Origin: JAJZNI01 sp035624785
GTDB taxonomy: Bacteria > Chloroflexota > Dormibacteria > Aeolococcales > Aeolococcaceae
Length of the DNA stretch: 25,430 bases
NCBI GenBank assembly: GCA_035624785.1
Contig: DASPQV010000003.1
Location: 1 to 25,430 of the forward strand
Reading direction: 5' to 3'
The position numbers were made by a program, and so were the translations under genes. Below are positions 7,818 through 15,125 of the stretch, in pieces; positions within the stretch are counted from its first letter, which is position 1; each line of letters opens with the position of its first letter. Below the pieces are notes generated by a model. It was given only the letters and a program-made list of their open reading frames with translations. It was not told the DNA's origin and searched no databases.

Positions 7818-7823
7818 TAGACT
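7818..7823 (+). promoter_or_regulatory. -10 box of a leaderless promoter for the PAP2 gene
   Basis: TAGACT lies 7 nt before the ATG at 7831, which places the transcription start at or next to the A of the ATG. This supports that start over the much longer open frame upstream. Confidence 0.6.
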
Positions 7824-7830
7824 GCCCAGG

Positions 7831-8829
7831 ATGAGCTCAGAGATGGGCGCCGCGGTCGAGGGCGAAGGCCAATCAGCAGGTGGGCGCCATCCCGGCGGGC
7901 TGCATCCGGTCAGGGCCCAGCTGCTGAGGTTGCGCAGGCCGGGTGTGATGGTGAGCATCAGCCTCGGCTACGTCATCGTGGTCTGCGGAATCATGATCTG
8001 GCGGGGCGTCTCGGTCTCACCCGACTGGCTGCTCCTGCTCTTCGTGCCGATTGCCCTGCTCAGCGGGCGGCTGCTCGGCTTCCTCCGCGATTGGGTGCCG
8101 TTCGTCGCCATATTCCTGGGCTGGGAGGCGATGCGCGGCATCGTCGCCAACGATGGCATCCCGGTCCAGGTGGCCTCGATCACCCATGCCGAGGAATGGC
8201 TGTTCGGCGGCCGCGATCCCACCGAGGTGCTGCAGCACGCGTTCAGCGGCGCCACCCTGAACGCGCTCGCGCTGATGGCAACCGTCGTCTACTTCTGCCA
8301 CTTCGTGGTCCCGCTCCTGGTCGGCCTGGTGCTCTGGCTCAAGGACCGCACCCAGTACCTGCGCTTCGTGACGGCGCTGCTCGGCATGTGCTTGGTCGCC
8401 TTCGTCTTCTTCATGCTGGTGCCGACCGCGCCGCCCTGGTATGCCGCCAGGCACGGGATGCTGCCGGGAGTTACCGACCTCATCAGCTCGGCGCTGCCCA
8501 GCTACATCAGCCCCTACTATCACGTCCTCAATCCCAATCCCACCGCCGCCTTCCCATCGCTCCACGCCGCCTTCCCCTTCCTCGGCTTCCTGGCCCTGCG
8601 CCGTCCCTATCCGCGGGGATCGTGGATCCTGCTCGGATGGAGTCTTCTGGTCTTCTGGAGCGTGGTCTTCCTGGGTGAGCACTGGGTGGTCGACGTCATC
8701 AGCGGTGTGCTTCTTGCCCTCGGAACCTGGTGGGCATTGAACCGCTTCCTCGTCCCCCATGTCGCCTTGCTGCGAGCCGCTCGACCGACGCTGGTCGAGC
8801 GCGCTCCCTCCGCGGACGCACATGCCTGA
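7831..8829 (+). CDS. PAP2-superfamily membrane phosphatase / inositol-phosphotransferase-like protein
   Basis: 332 aa integral membrane protein of the PAP2 group related to inositol phosphorylceramide synthases. About six membrane segments are visible between residues 42 and 300. Catalytic signatures are FPSLHAAFPF (H245) and GEHWVVDV (H284, D288); PTAPPWY at 198-204 is typical of this subfamily, and the classical first phosphatase motif KxxxxxxRP is not seen. Members transfer or remove phosphate head groups on lipids at the membrane. The start at 7831 is chosen from the leaderless promoter and the onset of membrane segments; the frame stays open far upstream but antisense to other genes. The stop overlaps the PHP gene start by 8 bp, so the two should be co-expressed. 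The exact lipid substrate cannot be told from sequence. Confidence 0.88.
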   Translation: MSSEMGAAVEGEGQSAGGRHPGGLHPVRAQLLRLRRPGVMVSISLGYVIVVCGIMIWRGVSVSPDWLLLLFVPIALLSGRLLGFLRDWVPFVAIFLGWEAMRGIVANDGIPVQVASITHAEEWLFGGRDPTEVLQHAFSGATLNALALMATVVYFCHFVVPLLVGLVLWLKDRTQYLRFVTALLGMCLVAFVFFMLVPTAPPWYAARHGMLPGVTDLISSALPSYISPYYHVLNPNPTAAFPSLHAAFPFLGFLALRRPYPRGSWILLGWSLLVFWSVVFLGEHWVVDVISGVLLALGTWWALNRFLVPHVALLRAARPTLVERAPSADAHA

Positions 8830-9634
8830 CCACAGCACCCGGATGCCGGAGCGCTCCGAGAACGGGTCGGCCCCCTCACGGCTCCGGCTGGGGCCAGGGC
8901 TGAGCGCCGCCGAGACCCACAGTCACACGATCGCCAGCGACGGCATGGTCACGGCGGTCGAATTGGTCCGGGCAGCGGCATCCATCGGTCTATCGGTCAT
9001 CTGCGTGACCGACCACGACACCCTGCAGCCCCTGGACGAGGCCACCGAGATCGGGGCCGCGCTGGGCATCGACGTGGTGGCCGGGGAGGAGGTCACCTGC
9101 AGGTTCCCTCCCGGCATACACGTGGTCGGCCTCTTCATCCGCCGGGCGATCCGGATGCACCTCTCGGTCGAAGGCACCGTGGACGCCATCCATGACGCCG
9201 GCGGCCTGGCGGTGATCGCCCATCCCTTCCTACCGACCTGGTTCGCCTCGATCACCGAGCGGCGGCTGGCGCGGTTGCTCGAGACCCGTCGGGTGGACGG
9301 CATCGAGATCCGCCACACCGCCCCGGTGCTGCCGGGAACCTGGAGGCGGCTGGATGATTTCTACACCCGGCACCGGGACGGGCTGGGGGCGGCGATGGCG
9401 GCCGGGGACAGCCACTTCGGGGTGCACGACCTGGGGCGGAGGGTGACCGTCTTCCCGGGGTCAGGAGCCACCGACCTGCGACGGGCCATCGAGGCGCGGA
9501 CGACCTCGCCGCTAGCCGGGCTGTCGCCGGTGGGCCCGCCGCTCTCGATGCGGCTGGGCCAGCAACGCCGGTCGCTGCTCGAGCTGAACCTCAAGCGCTG
9601 GCAGGGCAAGGTGGGCGGGCGGCGGGAGCTGTGA
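8822..9634 (+). CDS. PHP-domain metal-dependent phosphoesterase
   Basis: 270 aa cytoplasmic phosphoesterase of the PHP family (the fold of histidinol phosphatase and polymerase PHP domains). Metal-binding motifs appear in order: ETHSHTIASDG (H33, H35, D40), VTDHDT (D64, H65, D66), GEEVT (E89/E90), IAHP (H134) and AAGDSHF (D196, H198). All key ligands are present, so an active enzyme is expected. The start is ATG at 8822, overlapping the PAP2 stop (ATGCCTGA); the longer frame to 8759 lies wholly within PAP2 coding sequence. Known relatives hydrolyse nucleotide or sugar phosphates such as 3',5'-nucleoside bisphosphate, but the substrate here is not determined. Pairing with a lipid phosphatase suggests joint phosphate handling, which is inference. 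Confidence 0.9.
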   Translation: MPDHSTRMPERSENGSAPSRLRLGPGLSAAETHSHTIASDGMVTAVELVRAAASIGLSVICVTDHDTLQPLDEATEIGAALGIDVVAGEEVTCRFPPGIHVVGLFIRRAIRMHLSVEGTVDAIHDAGGLAVIAHPFLPTWFASITERRLARLLETRRVDGIEIRHTAPVLPGTWRRLDDFYTRHRDGLGAAMAAGDSHFGVHDLGRRVTVFPGSGATDLRRAIEARTTSPLAGLSPVGPPLSMRLGQQRRSLLELNLKRWQGKVGGRREL

Positions 9635-9691
9635 ACACCTGCTGCACCCCCCGGGGCTACCGCTGGATATTCAGCGCCAAGCGGGCGGAGG

Positions 9692-9877
9692 TGGACGCGC
9701 GCCCTGCTGGGCCTCGGCAACGCCGCGTTCCGCCTCACCAGGCGTGAGTTCACGTTGTTCCTGCACAGCACGGGCGAGATCCGGCGAAATGTCGAGCAGT
9801 ACGGCCTCCGGCGGATGGCGGAGCAATCGGGCGGCTTCTGGCAGGTGATGGTCTTCGAGGGCACCAGCGCCGCCTGA
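9692..9877 (+). pseudogene. C-terminal remnant of a class I SAM-dependent methyltransferase
   Basis: The frame 9692-9877 encodes about 61 codons from WTRALLGLGNAAFRLTRREF through FTLFLHSTGEIRRNVEQYGL to FWQVMVFEG. This is the typical last third of small methyltransferases of the Mg-protoporphyrin-methyltransferase-like type (R-REF-F-H ... I-GL ... W-V-VF). The SAM-binding N-terminal domain is missing. A CC-containing piece in another frame at about 9637-9650 may be a further scrap. With no start and no Rossmann half it cannot be functional. It probably once followed the PHP gene in the same operon. Confidence 0.6.
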
Positions 9878-9898
9878 ACCGCGCGACCCTCGCCGGCA

Positions 9899-10519
9899 TC
9901 AAACCGGAGGCTCGAAGCGGGCGCGCTCCTCCAGGGCCACGGCACGGAACCGGCAGTCCTCCAGGTGGTCGTTGACCACGCCGAGCGCCTGCATGGCAGC
10001 GTAGACGGTGGTCGGCCCGACGAAGCTGAAACCGTGCCGCCGCAGCTCGGCCGAGAGGGCCCTGGATTCTGCGGTGAGCGCGGGCAGATCGCCGGTCGCT
10101 CGGGGTGGCACCGAAGGCCCGCGCGGCTCGTGCCGCCAGAGCAGGGCAGCGAGGTTGGTCCCCTGTTCCCGGAGCCGGACAGTCGCCCGGGCGTTGGCGA
10201 TGGTCGCCTCGATCTTGGCCCGGTTGCGCACGATGGCCGCATCGGCGAGCAGGCGCCGGACATCCTCCTCCTCGAATCCAGCGACAGCTGCCGGGTCGAA
10301 AAAGGCGAACGCGCGCCGGAAGGCCTCCCGCTTGCGGAGGATGGTCAGCCACGAGAGGCCGCCCTGGAAGCCCTCCAGGCACAGCTTCTCGAAGACCCTG
10401 TTCTCGTCGCCGAGCGGCCGGCCCCACTCCCGGTCGTGGTAGCGGCGGTACTCCGCCGTCGTGGTGCTCCACGGGCAGCGGGGGATACCGTCGTCGCCAA
10501 TCGCGGCCCCACCGACCAT
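9899..10519 (-). CDS. tag: DNA-3-methyladenine glycosylase I
   Basis: 206 aa base-excision repair enzyme that removes 3-methyladenine from alkylated DNA, in the Tag/HhH superfamily. The zinc ligands of the family are all present: C15 (RCPW), H28 (YHDREWG), H185 and C189 (NDHLEDC). Other hallmarks are EWGRP, the conserved EKLCLEGFQGGLSWLTIL block, and FSFVGPTTVYAAMQALGVVNDH. Length matches the family. It lies 13 bp after the VOC gene and probably shares its transcript. The start is ATG at 10519; the Shine-Dalgarno is weak. Confidence 0.95.
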   Translation of the reverse strand: MVGGAAIGDDGIPRCPWSTTTAEYRRYHDREWGRPLGDENRVFEKLCLEGFQGGLSWLTILRKREAFRRAFAFFDPAAVAGFEEEDVRRLLADAAIVRNRAKIEATIANARATVRLREQGTNLAALLWRHEPRGPSVPPRATGDLPALTAESRALSAELRRHGFSFVGPTTVYAAMQALGVVNDHLEDCRFRAVALEERARFEPPV

Positions 10520-10532
10520 CAGCTGCCGCGGA

Positions 10533-10886
10533 TCAGGCTCGGGTGCTGAGGACGCAGAACTCGTTGCCCTCCGGGTCGGCCATCACCACCCAGGTGACGT
10601 CGCCCTGCCCGATGTCGATCCTGTGGGCGCCGAGAGATTCCAGGCGGGCCACCTCTGCCGCCTGGTCGTCGGGACGGAGGTCGAGGTGCAGCCGGTTCTT
10701 CACGGTCTTGTCCTCGGGAACCTCGCAGAAGAGGAGGTCGGGGCTGTCACCGCCGGGCTCCAGCCACCACTCCTGGTCGTCGCCATGAGGCCCGTGCAGC
10801 GGGAGGGCAAGCGCCTGGCTCCAGAACTGGGCGACGCTCGACGAGTTGCGGCAGTCCACGACCACGCATTGCCAGCGAAGGCTCAC
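10533..10886 (-). CDS. VOC (glyoxalase/bleomycin-resistance-like) family protein
   Basis: 117 aa, a single vicinal-oxygen-chelate unit made of two beta-alpha-beta-beta-beta modules. The first runs from WQCVVVDCRNSSSVAQFWSQ to LLFCEVPE, the second from NRLHLDLRP to VVMADPEGNEFCVL. The putative metal-site residues H62-type (RLHLDL) and E-type (GNEFCVL) are present. Such proteins bind small molecules or act as lyases or dioxygenases; no specific substrate can be given. The start is GTG at 10886, backed by a TAGACT -10 box 6 nt upstream (leaderless). It precedes tag by 13 bp. Confidence 0.88.
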   Translation of the reverse strand: MSLRWQCVVVDCRNSSSVAQFWSQALALPLHGPHGDDQEWWLEPGGDSPDLLFCEVPEDKTVKNRLHLDLRPDDQAAEVARLESLGAHRIDIGQGDVTWVVMADPEGNEFCVLSTRA

Positions 10887-10892
10887 CCGCCG

Positions 10893-10898
10893 AGTCTA
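10893..10898 (-). promoter_or_regulatory. -10 box of a leaderless promoter for the VOC-tag pair
   Basis: TAGACT on the minus strand, 6 nt before the GTG at 10886; transcription would begin at the start codon. Confidence 0.6.
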
Positions 10899-10937
10899 GC
10901 GGGACTGCTCCCGGGCGCACCGCGCAGGACCGCCGGG

Positions 10938-12620
10938 TCAGCGGCCAACCTCGCGTCGCGACATTGCAAGCGTTGCGCCGCCGAAGCCGACCACGATGAT
11001 GCCCAGCATGATCCAGAGCCCGGTCCAGAAGACACCGGTGACGAGGGGGGTTCCGTACAGGTGGAAGAAGGAGAAGTCCTGCACCCAATCAGGCCACCGG
11101 AACAGCGGCACGAACAGCGGCAGGTAGAAGCCGAGCACGGCGATGAACGAGAGCAGTCCCATGGCGATGCGGGGGACACGGGAGATGATCAATGCCCCCA
11201 GCGCGCCGTAGCTGAGGGCCAGCGGCACCAGAAGTGCCGTGGAAAGCACGAGCGGCCCGGTGCCGATGTCGAGCCCCTGGCTGGGCAGGATCGCGCCGGT
11301 CACCAGGGATCCGACGGCGGCGATGAGCGCCGACACCAGGGTGAGGCTGACGATGCGCTGCAGCACCACCCGCCAGCGGGCCACCGGCTGGGCGATCTCC
11401 ATCTCCAGCCGTCCCTCGACGTCGTCCGAGGCCCAGCGGGTCACCTGGGCGATGGCGTAGGCGGCGAGGACCAGCGCGGCGATGCCGAACCAGATCGAGG
11501 ACACCACGTACAGCGAGGGGTCCCCGGCGGTGCCGGAGGCCGTGAGCAGGCGGCTGATGCCGCCCATGCCCTTGAGCACGCCCCCCGTCGAGTGGGCGAT
11601 GGATACGAGGAGCGCCGCGCCGATCGCGGTGCCGGCCGTCCAGCCGACCAGCCCGATGCGCTGCTGCCAGAGCCGGCTGAGAATGGCTTCGCGGAAGAAC
11701 GGATTGCCGGATGGAGTCACCGTGATCCGCACGATGCGGCCCCGGCGGCGCAGCAGCGACGCGTACAGGTCCCGGCGCGCGAAGCCGAGTACCGCCAGTG
11801 CCACGAGGACCACGGCTATGGCAAAGAGGGAGACGGTCGCAGCCCCATCGAGGCTGCCTCCAGGCACCAGTGGGGTGGAGATGTCAGCGAGGTGGAAGGG
11901 GGAGATCACCGCCACCCCGACCATGCCGGCGTTGACCCGCGCCAGCGCATCCACGGTGTAGAGGGCGAGCAGGACGACGGTCCCAAGTCCCAGGGCACCC
12001 CGCCGGGTGGAGGCTAGCTGGGCGACCACCAGACCGATGGCGAAGCAGGCCATAGCGATGCCCACGAGAGGGAGGCACTGCCCGATGACGGCGCCGGCAC
12101 TGGCGGATACCTTGGCGACCTCCAGCCCCCCGCCGATGCCCAGGGCGGTGAAGGCCGCGGCACCGAGCACCGCGGCGATGAAGGCCCCCGTCCCTGATAG
12201 CAGCGCCCTCACCCGGGCGACCGGGGTGGCGAGCCAGATCTCGGTCACCCCCCGTTCCTCGTCGGCGCGCACCAACGACACCGCCGCGGCCAGCCCCCAG
12301 GCCGCGAAGAGCAGGGTAAGGAAGGTCAGGCCCTTCCACCACATGTAGCCGGCCACGGTGTCCGGTCGCTGCGGTACGGGGATGAGATAGGCGAGGGCCG
12401 TGCCGATCGTCTGCGTCGCCTGGGCGAAGGTGGCGCGGGCGGCGGCGTTCGGGACGGCGGCGAGGTAGGTGGCGCCAGTGGAGTACGGCGCCACGAAGCC
12501 GATGAAGGCGATGGCCGCGAACCACCAGCGCTGGCTGCGCAACCCGAAGCGGACCAGCGGGGCGCGGCGCCGGCGGAGCCGCAGGGTCGTCGGTGGAACC
12601 GACGCCGTGGCGGTGCTCAC
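10938..12620 (-). CDS. ABC-2-type exporter permease (fused two-half)
   Basis: 560 aa membrane protein with about twelve hydrophobic segments arranged as two six-span halves (about 25-275 and 315-555). The layout is that of fused ABC permeases of the tetronasin/antibiotic-exporter kind. Each half carries a cytoplasmic loop before the third span containing an acidic/aromatic coupling motif (RADEERGVTEIWLATPVAR in the first, DDVEGRLEMEIAQPVARW in the second); these loops contact the ATPase. Its ATG overlaps the ATPase stop by 4 bp (12617-12620), so subunits are made together. The complex probably expels a hydrophobic drug or lipid; the substrate is unknown. Confidence 0.9.
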   Translation of the reverse strand: MSTATASVPPTTLRLRRRRAPLVRFGLRSQRWWFAAIAFIGFVAPYSTGATYLAAVPNAAARATFAQATQTIGTALAYLIPVPQRPDTVAGYMWWKGLTFLTLLFAAWGLAAAVSLVRADEERGVTEIWLATPVARVRALLSGTGAFIAAVLGAAAFTALGIGGGLEVAKVSASAGAVIGQCLPLVGIAMACFAIGLVVAQLASTRRGALGLGTVVLLALYTVDALARVNAGMVGVAVISPFHLADISTPLVPGGSLDGAATVSLFAIAVVLVALAVLGFARRDLYASLLRRRGRIVRITVTPSGNPFFREAILSRLWQQRIGLVGWTAGTAIGAALLVSIAHSTGGVLKGMGGISRLLTASGTAGDPSLYVVSSIWFGIAALVLAAYAIAQVTRWASDDVEGRLEMEIAQPVARWRVVLQRIVSLTLVSALIAAVGSLVTGAILPSQGLDIGTGPLVLSTALLVPLALSYGALGALIISRVPRIAMGLLSFIAVLGFYLPLFVPLFRWPDWVQDFSFFHLYGTPLVTGVFWTGLWIMLGIIVVGFGGATLAMSRREVGR

Positions 12621-13540
12621 GCCTTGACCTCCGCCGCGTCGCCGGTCCCGACCGGCTCGTCCCGGAATTGGGCGAGGAACACCTCCTCCAGCGAGGGCTC
12701 GTGGGTCACCAGGTTGAGCACCTGGCCACGACCCAGAGCCTCGAGCAGCGGCGCCACGCTCCCGTGCACGTCGCAGACGAGGTGGTGGTCCTCGGACGCC
12801 ACGTGGTCGATGCCAGGGCAGGCGCGGATCGCCTCCAGCGGCACCTCGCCGGCGAAGTCCACCTCGAGGCGGTGATAGCGGAGGTGGTGCAGCTCGTCGA
12901 GGCGGGCGACCTGGACCAGGTGGCCGCGCCGGAGGATGCCGACGCGCTGGCAGATTCGCTCGACCTCGGAGAGGACGTGGGACGAGAGGAAGACCGTGGC
13001 TCCTCGCTCGCGGACCTCCTCGATCATGCGGAAGAACTCCTGCTGGATCAGCGGGTCGAGCCCGTTGGTGGGCTCGTCGAGCACCAGCAGCCGGGGGCGG
13101 TGCATGAAGGCGAGGACCAGGCCGAGCTTGCGCTTGTTGCCCGACGAGTACTCACGGAAGCGCCGTCCCAGGTCGAGGTCGAGCCGGGTGGCCAGGCTGC
13201 TGACCGCCCCCGCGTCCGCACCGCCGCGCAACCCCCCGACGTAGGCAACCACCTCGCGACCCCGGAGCGCCCCCCACTGGGGCATCTCACCGGGCACGTA
13301 GCCGACCTCGCGCTTCACCTGAACGGGGTGGGCCTGGCAGTCGATGGCGAAGACCTCGGCCCGGCCGCGGGTCGGCCGGATCATGTCCATGAGCAGCCGG
13401 ATGGTCGTGGTCTTACCGGCGCCGTTGGGGCCGAGGTAGCCGAACACCTCGCCGCTCTCGACCTGGAGATCGAGGTCGAAGAGGCCCGCTCCCCCGCCGT
13501 AGTCCTTGGTCAGCCCCTCGGTGCGGATGGCGACATCCAT
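12617..13540 (-). CDS. ABC exporter ATP-binding subunit
   Basis: 307 aa ATPase energising the neighbouring permease. Walker A is GPNGAGKTT (37-45, K43), the signature is a variant, YSSGNKRKLG (131-140), instead of LSGGQ, Walker B is LLVLDEP (D155, E156) and the switch histidine is H188 (SSHVL). A C-terminal accessory region of about 80 aa is typical of drug-exporter ATPases. ATG at 13540 is chosen because GAGGA lies 7 nt upstream. A TTG at 13546 overlaps the regulator stop (TTGA) and is possible but would leave almost no space for that Shine-Dalgarno. It is the middle gene of a regulator-ATPase-permease operon. Confidence 0.93.
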   Translation of the reverse strand: MDVAIRTEGLTKDYGGGAGLFDLDLQVESGEVFGYLGPNGAGKTTTIRLLMDMIRPTRGRAEVFAIDCQAHPVQVKREVGYVPGEMPQWGALRGREVVAYVGGLRGGADAGAVSSLATRLDLDLGRRFREYSSGNKRKLGLVLAFMHRPRLLVLDEPTNGLDPLIQQEFFRMIEEVRERGATVFLSSHVLSEVERICQRVGILRRGHLVQVARLDELHHLRYHRLEVDFAGEVPLEAIRACPGIDHVASEDHHLVCDVHGSVAPLLEALGRGQVLNLVTHEPSLEEVFLAQFRDEPVGTGDAAEVKA

Positions 13541-13542
13541 GC

Positions 13543-14016
13543 TCAAGTCCTCATGTAGCCCAGGCGGCTGACCAGGGCGTCGAGCTCCTTGGTCCAGGAG
13601 CGGAAGAATCGGGCCGCTTCGTCGAGCCGGGCTCGCACCACGGGGTCGGGGGCGACCCCGGTCCCCGCCTCCAGGATCTGGGCCAATCCGCTGTACGCGG
13701 CGGTGATCTGATCGAAGAAGCGCCGGCTCATAGCGTTGGCCTCGTAGAGCGCGCGGCGGGAGCCGCGCTGCCCGCTCCGCCGGGCCAGGAGGAACTGCTC
13801 CAGCTGGCGCGCGGCGGTGCTCGCGTTGCTCTTGCTGATGCCCAGGTCCTGGGCGATCAGGTCCAAGCTGGCGGGCTCCGGGCAGAGGAGCAGGTAGCCC
13901 CAGATGTGGCCCTGGGTGCGTGACAGGCCCCAGCCCGCGAAGAACGTGCCGAAGTCCTCGATGACCCGCCGGCGCTCCTCGAGCCTGGCGTCGCCGTTGG
14001 TTGCTAGATTCAGCAT
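13543..14016 (-). CDS. GbsR/MarR-type transcriptional regulator of the exporter operon
   Basis: 157 aa winged-helix regulator. The segment FGTFFAGWGLSRTQGHIWGY and following, then ASLDLIAQDLGISKSNASTA, is the GbsR-like variant of the MarR helix-turn-helix; a C-terminal helical part (about 100-150) would dimerise. It likely represses the exporter operon until a ligand is bound. The start is ATG at 14016: a TATATT -10 box ends 6 nt upstream (leaderless) and a palindrome covers this point. An in-frame ATG at 14034 would lie upstream of that transcription start and has no Shine-Dalgarno. Confidence 0.9.
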   Translation of the reverse strand: MLNLATNGDARLEERRRVIEDFGTFFAGWGLSRTQGHIWGYLLLCPEPASLDLIAQDLGISKSNASTAARQLEQFLLARRSGQRGSRRALYEANAMSRRFFDQITAAYSGLAQILEAGTGVAPDPVVRARLDEAARFFRSWTKELDALVSRLGYMRT

Positions 14017-14025
14017 GTGCTGAAT
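14008..14025. promoter_or_regulatory. Palindromic operator over the exporter-operon start
   Basis: attcagcatgtgctgaat is an inverted repeat with perfect 8-bp arms and a 2-bp centre. It overlaps the end of the -10 box and the presumed leaderless start codon, the ideal spot for autorepression by the MarR-type product. GCATGTGC also recurs 18 bp away (14013-14020 and 14031-14038). Confidence 0.65.
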
Positions 14026-14028
14026 ATA
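14023..14028 (-). promoter_or_regulatory. -10 box of the exporter operon
   Basis: TATATT on the minus strand, 6 nt before the ATG at 14016, indicating a leaderless transcript. No clear -35. Confidence 0.6.
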
Positions 14029-14117
14029 CCGCATGTGCAGGACATCGTGATGAATCCCGTGTGACGTTCTCGCCGGCGAGCGGCGCCCGGGCTCAGAGCC
14101 CCTCTTGGCGGCGGCGA

Positions 14118-14123
14118 TACAAT
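14118..14123 (+). promoter_or_regulatory. Probable -10 box of the tRNA-Lys gene
   Basis: TACAAT about 46 bp upstream of the tRNA 5' end. This would give a leader of roughly 40 nt to be removed by RNase P. Confidence 0.4.
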
Positions 14124-14169
14124 CGGGCCCTGATCGTGGCCGGCCCCCGCCGGGACGGCCGCCAGCCGG

Positions 14170-14245
14170 GCCCGCTTAGCTCAGTTGGTAGAGCAGGGGA
14201 CTCTTAATCCCTTGGTCACAGGTTCGAGTCCTGTAGCGGGTACCA
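14170..14245 (+). tRNA. tRNA-Lys (anticodon CTT)
   Basis: A full cloverleaf is visible: acceptor stem GCCCGCT/AGCGGGT, D arm GCTC-AGTTGGTA-GAGC, anticodon stem GGGGA/TCCCT with loop CTCTTAA (anticodon CTT), T arm ACAGG/CCTGT with TTCGAGT loop, discriminator A and encoded CCA (14243-14245). The isoacceptor reads AAG codons. Confidence 0.97.
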
Positions 14246-14409
14246 GGTTCGAGGGGTCGATGACCACGCTGGCCTGACAGTGGGCCGGGCGAGGACGTCT
14301 GACCGCTACCCCGGACTAGCAGCCGCCGATCAGGGCCACCCCCACTTCCCGCCCGAGGGCCGGTCGGCATGCGGCGGGGCGAGCTGGAGCTGCGTCTCTG
14401 ACCAGGCTC

Positions 14410-14415
14410 TATCAT
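14410..14415 (+). promoter_or_regulatory. -10 box of a leaderless promoter
   Basis: TATCAT, 6 nt before the GTG at 14422. Confidence 0.55.
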
Positions 14416-14421
14416 CGTCGT

Positions 14422-15018
14422 GTGAGGCGGGACCGCAGGCGGGCATCGACGCGGTCTTTCGAGCCCCGCAGCATGGCGCGGCTGGAGTGCAACGCCTGGT
14501 ACGGCTACTACCGTCGGGAGTGGCTCCGAGTCCTAGCCGCCGCGCTCGGCCTCGTGCGCGAGGGCTTCGGGCTTCCGTGGCCTCACGCGGTTTGGGGAGC
14601 ATGGCTCGTGCTTCGCGGCAACCAGCTTTGGGCGCCGTACCCGGACAACGACCCCGAGGGGGCACGGCTTTGCATGGCTCGGTTCTACGCGTTGGTTGTC
14701 AGCACCAGCCATGAGCTCTTCGACGTCGATCGCGCAGCACGGCTCGAGGTGGAGTGGTGGAGGGTGCACCGGGACCTCCAGCATGACGTCGGCGGATCGG
14801 ACCCCGAGGAGCTGACGCGAGCGCTGTGCCGGCTGTATTCGCACGTCTACCGCCTGCCGGAGCAGGCCGTCACCACGGCCGCCGCGGAGCGCGCCGCTGC
14901 TGCTCGCTTCTGCGATCGGTGGGTGGCCGAGGGCTGCGATCCGAAAAGCCCGCTGCTCAGGCGGGTCCGCGGCGCGCTGCTGCGCTCCTACTCGTCGCTG
15001 CGCGCCGCCGTCAGCTGA
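14422..15018 (+). CDS. Conserved hypothetical protein
   Basis: 198 aa, soluble, mostly helical, rich in Trp, Arg and Ala. The block SRSFEPRSMARLECNAWYGY-like start (RSFEPRSMARLECNAWYGYY) with GFGLPWP, NQLWAPYPDNDPEGA and LEVEWWRVHRDLQH reads like a widely conserved actinobacterial family of unknown function, recalled from memory and not checked. A second part (about 110-198) contains DRWVAEGCDP and a final RSYSSLRAAVS. No signal peptide, membrane segment or known catalytic motif is visible. The GTG start at 14422 is supported by the TATCAT box 6 nt upstream. It stands alone between the tRNA and a hydrolase gene. Confidence 0.8.
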   Translation: MRRDRRRASTRSFEPRSMARLECNAWYGYYRREWLRVLAAALGLVREGFGLPWPHAVWGAWLVLRGNQLWAPYPDNDPEGARLCMARFYALVVSTSHELFDVDRAARLEVEWWRVHRDLQHDVGGSDPEELTRALCRLYSHVYRLPEQAVTTAAAERAAAARFCDRWVAEGCDPKSPLLRRVRGALLRSYSSLRAAVS

Positions 15019-15084
15019 AGCGCAAGCCTGCCCACCTCGTGCGGACACCTGGCTCCGGCCCGGCAGTATGCCTCTCCTGAGCGG

Positions 15085-15099
15085 AAGGCAAGCTGCCTT
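15085..15099 (+). terminator. Small hairpin after the hypothetical gene
   Basis: AAGGCA and TGCCTT pair around a 3-nt loop, about 65 bp past the stop at 15018 and before the hydrolase Shine-Dalgarno. No T-tract; termination is only a possibility. Confidence 0.25.
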
Positions 15100-15125
15100 A
15101 CCGGCTGACAGAATCAGGAGCTGAC

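Noticed and set aside
6970..7830. Long upstream extension of the PAP2 reading frame (619 aa in total).
   Set aside because: It runs antisense to the GT39 gene and the GT4 remnant, looks Arg/Pro-rich and lacks domains; the leaderless promoter supports ATG 7831.
7640..7830. Possible further upstream part of the GT4 remnant on the minus strand.
   Set aside because: Only weak and scattered similarity could be seen, not enough to extend the pseudogene.
10461..12017. Plus-strand open frame of 518 aa.
   Set aside because: It is antisense to the VOC gene and the clear ABC permease, with His/Glu/Gly-rich composition typical of GC-rich shadow frames.
12593..13558. Plus-strand open frame of 321 aa.
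   Set aside because: It is antisense to the ABC ATPase with all nucleotide-binding motifs.
14219..14253. CAGGTTCGAG repeated inside the tRNA T arm and just after its 3' end, as a possible integration site.
   Set aside because: Only 10 bp, no integrase gene or second attachment core in the window; probably chance.
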